The notes under the pieces were generated by a model. The model worked only from the letters and a program-made list of their open reading frames with translations. It searched no databases and was not told where the DNA came from. A program made the translations under genes and the position numbers. This document shows positions 4,634-7,663 of a DNA stretch of 7,663 nt, piece after piece. Numbering within the stretch: the first letter of the stretch is position 1; each line of letters begins with the position of its first letter. The DNA comes from Candidatus Falkowiibacteriota bacterium (GTDB lineage: Bacteria > Patescibacteriota > Patescibacteriia > Patescibacteriales > UBA12075), in assembly GCA_003647675.1 (NCBI GenBank), contig QMNH01000043.1, positions 1 to 7,663 on the forward strand. Direction: 5' to 3'.

Positions 4634-6856
4634 ATGAAAGATATAGAAAAATATTTAAAAACTTATTTTGGGTTTGAAGATTTTCGGCCCGGACAGCGTG
4701 AAATTATCAAGAACGTGCTTGACGGCGGCGATTCGCTTGTGTTGATGTCGACTGGCGGCGGCAAATCGCTTTGCTTCCAGCTGCCGGCTTTAAAATTGCC
4801 CGGATTAACGTTGGTGATTTCACCGTTAATATCTTTGATGAAAGACCAGGTAGACGCTTTGAAAGCCAATGGTATTGGGGCGGATTTTATAAACAGTTCT
4901 CTTTTAGGGGCTGAGATCGCGAAGCGGCAGGAGGCGGCCCGGCAAGGGGAGACCAAGATTATATATCTGGCCCCAGAACGCCTGGCTATGCCGGCTTTTC
5001 AGGATTTTTTAAAAACGCTTGAAGTGAGCTTGATCGCGATTGACGAAGCCCATTGTATCAGCGAGTGGGGGCATGATTTTCGGCCTGACTATCGGAATTT
5101 AATTAAACTGCGCGAACAGTTTAAGGAAGTGCCGGTAATAGCTTTGACCGCTACCGCTACGCCTAAAGTGCGCCAAGATATTGCCGTTCAGCTTGGCCTT
5201 AAGGGAGCAAAGCTGTTTCAGACCGGCTTTAACCGGCCTAATTTAAATTATATAGTCCGGCCAAAGCGAAAAGCTTTTGATGGTTTAGTCTCCCTTCTTA
5301 AAGAGCATAAAAATTCGTCAGCCATTATTTATTGTTTTTCGCGTAAAGAAACCGAAGAGCTAGCCGAGGATTTACGCGCTGAAGGCTTTTCGGTCCTGGC
5401 TTACCATGCCGGATTGGAAGGAAACGTCCGTAAAGAAACGCAAAATAAGTTTATACGTGACGAAATTAACATTATCGCGGCTACAATTGCGTTCGGTATG
5501 GGTATTGATAAGCCGGATGTAAGGCTGGTAGTGCATTATAGCCTGCCGAAATCTATAGAAGGTTATTATCAGGAAACCGGCCGGGCCGGGCGCGACGGCC
5601 TTAAAAGCGATTGCGTGCTGTTTTATAATTACGGCGATACCATTAAGCATAATTATTTTATTAAAGAGATGGAAGATGAAAATGAAAAGGCCAACGCGCG
5701 TCAAAAACTTTCGGAGATGGTGGAATATTGCGAATTAAATACCTGCCGCCGGGCGTTTTTATTGTCCTATTTTGGAGATTTGTCTCAGCCTAACAAGCAT
5801 CCGGCTTCGCCCGTAAAGGCAGATCCGGGCAAGGCAGAAAACCTAGATTCTTTTAAACGGGTTTACTCGGACAGTAATTGCGGCGGATGCGATGTCTGTT
5901 TTAATCCGAGAGAAGAGTTTGACGGAACAGTGATTGCGCAAAAAGTTTTATCAGCCGTGATTCGAACCGGAGAGCGGTTTGGGGCGAATTACATAATAGC
6001 GGTGCTTAAGGGGTCGGGAAATAAGAAGATTTTAGAAAACAACCATGACCGGTTAAGCGTTTACGGAATTGTGGATGATTTTTCTTTAGACGAATTAAAG
6101 CAAATCACAAGGGATTTGATTGCCCGCGGTTTTATATTGAAAAGCCCGGGAGAATATCCGACTTTAAGCTTAAGTCGGGCCGGAAAAGATTTTCTTAGCA
6201 TGAGAAAAAAGATTAATTTAATCAAGCCGACAATAGAAAAGGAAACAAAGGCCGTAAAAAGAGAAGAAGAGCTTGATTATGACAGGGAATTATTTGAGAA
6301 ATTGCGCGTTCAGCGCAAGTGGATAGCGGACGAGCGGGGAGTGCCGCCGTTCGTTATTTTCAGCGATGCGACTCTAATCCAAATGGCTTATTATTTGCCG
6401 CAAAGCCTGGAAAGTTTTGCCCGGATTAGCGGCGTAGGAGAAAGAAAATTGGCGGAATGGGGGAAAATATTTACGGATTTGATTTTAAAATATTCGCGCG
6501 AGTGCGGTTTAAGCGAGCGGGAAATTCCGGCAGCCAGGAGCGGTCTTGAGCGCCGAACGTCCAGAAAGAGCTCGACTTACGCGGAGACCAGAAAATATAT
6601 CAAAGAAAAATTGCCGCTTAAGGAGATAGCGGCTAAACGGGGACTAACCGCCAGCACGATTGTCGGGCACATGGAGAAGCTGATTTTAGCCGGCGAAGAA
6701 TTCGATATTGAATATATGAGGCCTTCGGCTCTTCGTTTTGAAAAAATCAAGACGGCTTTTGCCGAGTCTGGCGGCGCTATGCTCGCGCCGGTCAGGGAAA
6801 TTCTGGGCGAAGATTTTTCTTATGATGAATTGCGGTTTGCCAGGTTGTTTTTGTAA
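4634..6856 (+). CDS. recQ: ATP-dependent DNA helicase RecQ
   Basis: A 3'-to-5' superfamily-2 DNA helicase used in recombination and repair of stalled forks, 740 aa. In order: motif 0 FGFEDFRPGQREII (12-25); Walker A STGGGKS (39-45); DEAH (137-140) followed by the RecQ aromatic loop SEWGHDFRPDY (143-153); LTATAT (171-176); AFGMGIDKPDVR (286-297); QETGRAGRDG (313-322). The zinc-site cysteines are C371, C416, C419 and C422 (C366 lies nearby), with about 30 extra residues between the CRR helix and CGGC, longer than usual. A winged-helix RQC region (~427-530), an HRDC domain (~548-618) and a C-terminal helix-turn-helix of the HTH_40 kind (~650-740) follow. All catalytic motifs are intact. ATG 4634 is the only sensible start; it lacks a Shine-Dalgarno and follows a leader hairpin. 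It has its own promoter and terminator, so it is probably monocistronic. Confidence 0.97.
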   Translation: MKDIEKYLKTYFGFEDFRPGQREIIKNVLDGGDSLVLMSTGGGKSLCFQLPALKLPGLTLVISPLISLMKDQVDALKANGIGADFINSSLLGAEIAKRQEAARQGETKIIYLAPERLAMPAFQDFLKTLEVSLIAIDEAHCISEWGHDFRPDYRNLIKLREQFKEVPVIALTATATPKVRQDIAVQLGLKGAKLFQTGFNRPNLNYIVRPKRKAFDGLVSLLKEHKNSSAIIYCFSRKETEELAEDLRAEGFSVLAYHAGLEGNVRKETQNKFIRDEINIIAATIAFGMGIDKPDVRLVVHYSLPKSIEGYYQETGRAGRDGLKSDCVLFYNYGDTIKHNYFIKEMEDENEKANARQKLSEMVEYCELNTCRRAFLLSYFGDLSQPNKHPASPVKADPGKAENLDSFKRVYSDSNCGGCDVCFNPREEFDGTVIAQKVLSAVIRTGERFGANYIIAVLKGSGNKKILENNHDRLSVYGIVDDFSLDELKQITRDLIARGFILKSPGEYPTLSLSRAGKDFLSMRKKINLIKPTIEKETKAVKREEELDYDRELFEKLRVQRKWIADERGVPPFVIFSDATLIQMAYYLPQSLESFARISGVGERKLAEWGKIFTDLILKYSRECGLSEREIPAARSGLERRTSRKSSTYAETRKYIKEKLPLKEIAAKRGLTASTIVGHMEKLILAGEEFDIEYMRPSALRFEKIKTAFAESGGAMLAPVREILGEDFSYDELRFARLFL

Positions 6857-6871
6857 TTATATATATTTATA

Positions 6872-6900
6872 TTGACTTTTTTATTTAATTTTAGTAAAGT
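6872..6900 (+). promoter_or_regulatory. Possible promoter just downstream of recQ
   Basis: TTGACT (6872-6877), a 17-bp spacer and TAAAGT (6895-6900) lie 15 nt after the recQ stop. A start near 6907 would run at once into the terminator hairpin at 6917-6950, giving either an attenuated pyrK transcript or a very short RNA. The -10 is only moderate, so chance is possible. Confidence 0.3.
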
Positions 6901-6916
6901 AGGGTAAATAATAGAG

Positions 6917-6950
6917 AAAATCCGCCAGGGAGGAAACGGCGGAATTTTTT
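6917..6950 (+). terminator. Intrinsic terminator between recQ and pyrK
   Basis: TCCGCC (6921-6926) pairs with GGCGGA (6938-6943) around an 11-nt purine-rich loop (AGGGAGGAAAC). Flanking AAAA/TTTT can extend the stem past one bulged A, and six T (6945-6950) follow. It is the likely end of recQ mRNA and might also attenuate pyrK. The loop lacks the PyrR-binding consensus, so classical PyrR attenuation is not supported. Confidence 0.8.
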
Positions 6951-7022
6951 GTGTCTGATCTTTGAAAATACCTATTATTAGGTTAAATATTTAATAAGTC
7001 ATAGAATTGAAAGGAGAAGAAC

Positions 7023-7663
7023 ATGAATGGAGATGTCTACGCAAAAGTTGTTTCGGTAGAGGGAGAAAAATTACCCTGGACAATAAAAGAAAAATCAAAA
7101 AATATTTTTCGGTTAGACCTGGAGGTTCCTTATCAATTTACCTCAAAAGCTAAACCGGGAATGTTTTGCGCCTTTAAACCGGCGTCAGGAGAACACGTGC
7201 AAAGACGGCCGTTTTCAATTGTAGAAGCCCGAAAGGACGTGGTAAGTTTTATAGTCAAAGACGTCGGGCCGAACACGCATTATTATACGCATCTTTCGCG
7301 AGGCAGTATTATTAATATTACCCAGCCGCGCGGGAAAGAAATTGAAATAGACGAAAAGAAAAAGAATTATATTTTGGTTGCCGGCGGGATTGGAGCAGCA
7401 GCCCTGGTTTATATTGCCAGAAAATTACGGCTGCTAAATAAAAATGTCACGGTACTTTTGGGCGGCAAGAATTATAAGGAAATAGTCGGTTATAATTATT
7501 TTTGGGATTTGGGGTGTGATGTTAAAACTATTGTAGAGGAAGAGGCTTTTGCTACCGGGTTAGTGACGGATTTATTAAAATCAGAACTCTTTTCAGGCAT
7601 TAGGGAGGAAGTTATTTCCTGCGGACCGATACAAATGATGAATGCGGTGCATGATTTATGTGA
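7023..7663 (+). CDS. pyrK: Dihydroorotate dehydrogenase electron-transfer subunit (PyrK-like), 3' end cut off by the window
   Basis: The first 213 codons of a ferredoxin-reductase-fold flavoprotein. In the type 1B dihydroorotate dehydrogenase, PyrK carries FAD and a 2Fe-2S cluster and passes electrons from PyrD to NAD+ during pyrimidine synthesis. Visible marks are the FAD-binding RRPFSI (61-66), the nucleotide-binding GGIGAAALV (121-129, where PyrK usually has a Pro in GxxPL), and the reductase CGPIQMM (200-206). The cysteine cluster that would settle PyrK against other family members, such as a hydrogenase gamma subunit or an NADPH:ferredoxin oxidoreductase, would lie beyond the edge. AAGGAG (7011-7016) is 6 nt before ATG 7023, which fixes the start. 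The 72-nt leader after the terminator holds a small hairpin (ACCTA/TAGGT, 6970-6983) and only a weak promoter candidate (TTGAAA at 6962-6967). A pyrD gene next door would confirm the role. Confidence 0.75.
   Translation, partial: MNGDVYAKVVSVEGEKLPWTIKEKSKNIFRLDLEVPYQFTSKAKPGMFCAFKPASGEHVQRRPFSIVEARKDVVSFIVKDVGPNTHYYTHLSRGSIINITQPRGKEIEIDEKKKNYILVAGGIGAAALVYIARKLRLLNKNVTVLLGGKNYKEIVGYNYFWDLGCDVKTIVEEEAFATGLVTDLLKSELFSGIREEVISCGPIQMMNAVHDLC

Noticed and set aside
4663..4956. Minus-strand ORF across the RecQ Walker A region
   Set aside because: Antisense of conserved helicase motifs; no independent support.
5372..5704. Minus-strand ORF across RecQ motifs V and VI
   Set aside because: Antisense of conserved helicase motifs; no independent support.
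6917..6950. PyrR-type attenuator before pyrK
   Set aside because: The loop sequence does not fit the PyrR-binding consensus and no anti-terminator partner is visible.
1..7663. Alternative genetic code with TGA as Gly or Trp
   Set aside because: About 2,150 codons of five clear genes contain no in-frame TGA, which is unlikely if TGA were a common sense codon.

Overview
The window is AT-rich bacterial DNA, with recQ somewhat richer in GC than the rest. It holds five protein-coding genes, all on the plus strand: an NAD+ synthetase (running to the left edge), a PadR-family regulator, a large PspC-type membrane protein, a RecQ helicase, and the front part of a PyrK-like flavoprotein that runs off the right edge. 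Sigma-70-like promoters (TTGACA/TATAAT type, 17-bp spacers), Shine-Dalgarno sites on some genes and U-tailed hairpin terminators argue against Bacteroidota, although the PspC/GIN protein resembles proteins common there. The standard code fits: no complete large gene has an in-frame TGA. I tentatively favour a Patescibacteria (CPR) type genome, but no marker gene proves this.

Layout. 1-933 is nadE, closed by a terminator at 951-990. The 583-bp gap to padR is not empty. It contains a minus-strand unit that looks complete: promoter at 1324-1352, small ORFs and hairpins, and a terminator at 1063-1103. It also contains the padR promoter (1469-1497), with a 10-bp palindrome between its -35 and -10 boxes. 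padR (1529-1879) and the pspC-type gene (1891-4227) lie 11 bp apart and probably form one operon, with PadR likely repressing the promoter. The membrane protein combines an N-terminal regulatory-like region, a PspC domain, further membrane helices, a DUF2807/GIN beta-repeat domain and a C-terminal acidic, probably Ig-like domain. This suggests a self-contained envelope-stress or surface module.

The 406-bp gap 4228-4633 holds a heptamer tandem repeat directly after the pspC stop, a perfect 12+12 palindrome (probable terminator), a second long hairpin with a T-run, a strong promoter, and a 12-bp-stem hairpin in the recQ leader. recQ (4634-6856) encodes a full RecQ with helicase, zinc/RQC, HRDC and C-terminal HTH regions. 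A terminator at 6917-6950 separates it from the pyrK-like gene (7023 to the edge), which has a good Shine-Dalgarno.

Functionally the genes are a mixture: NAD synthesis, a regulator plus envelope pair, DNA repair and pyrimidine synthesis. Only padR-pspC looks like a functional unit. The least explained parts are the minus-strand small transcript at about 1063-1317 and the structured 4228-4633 gap.
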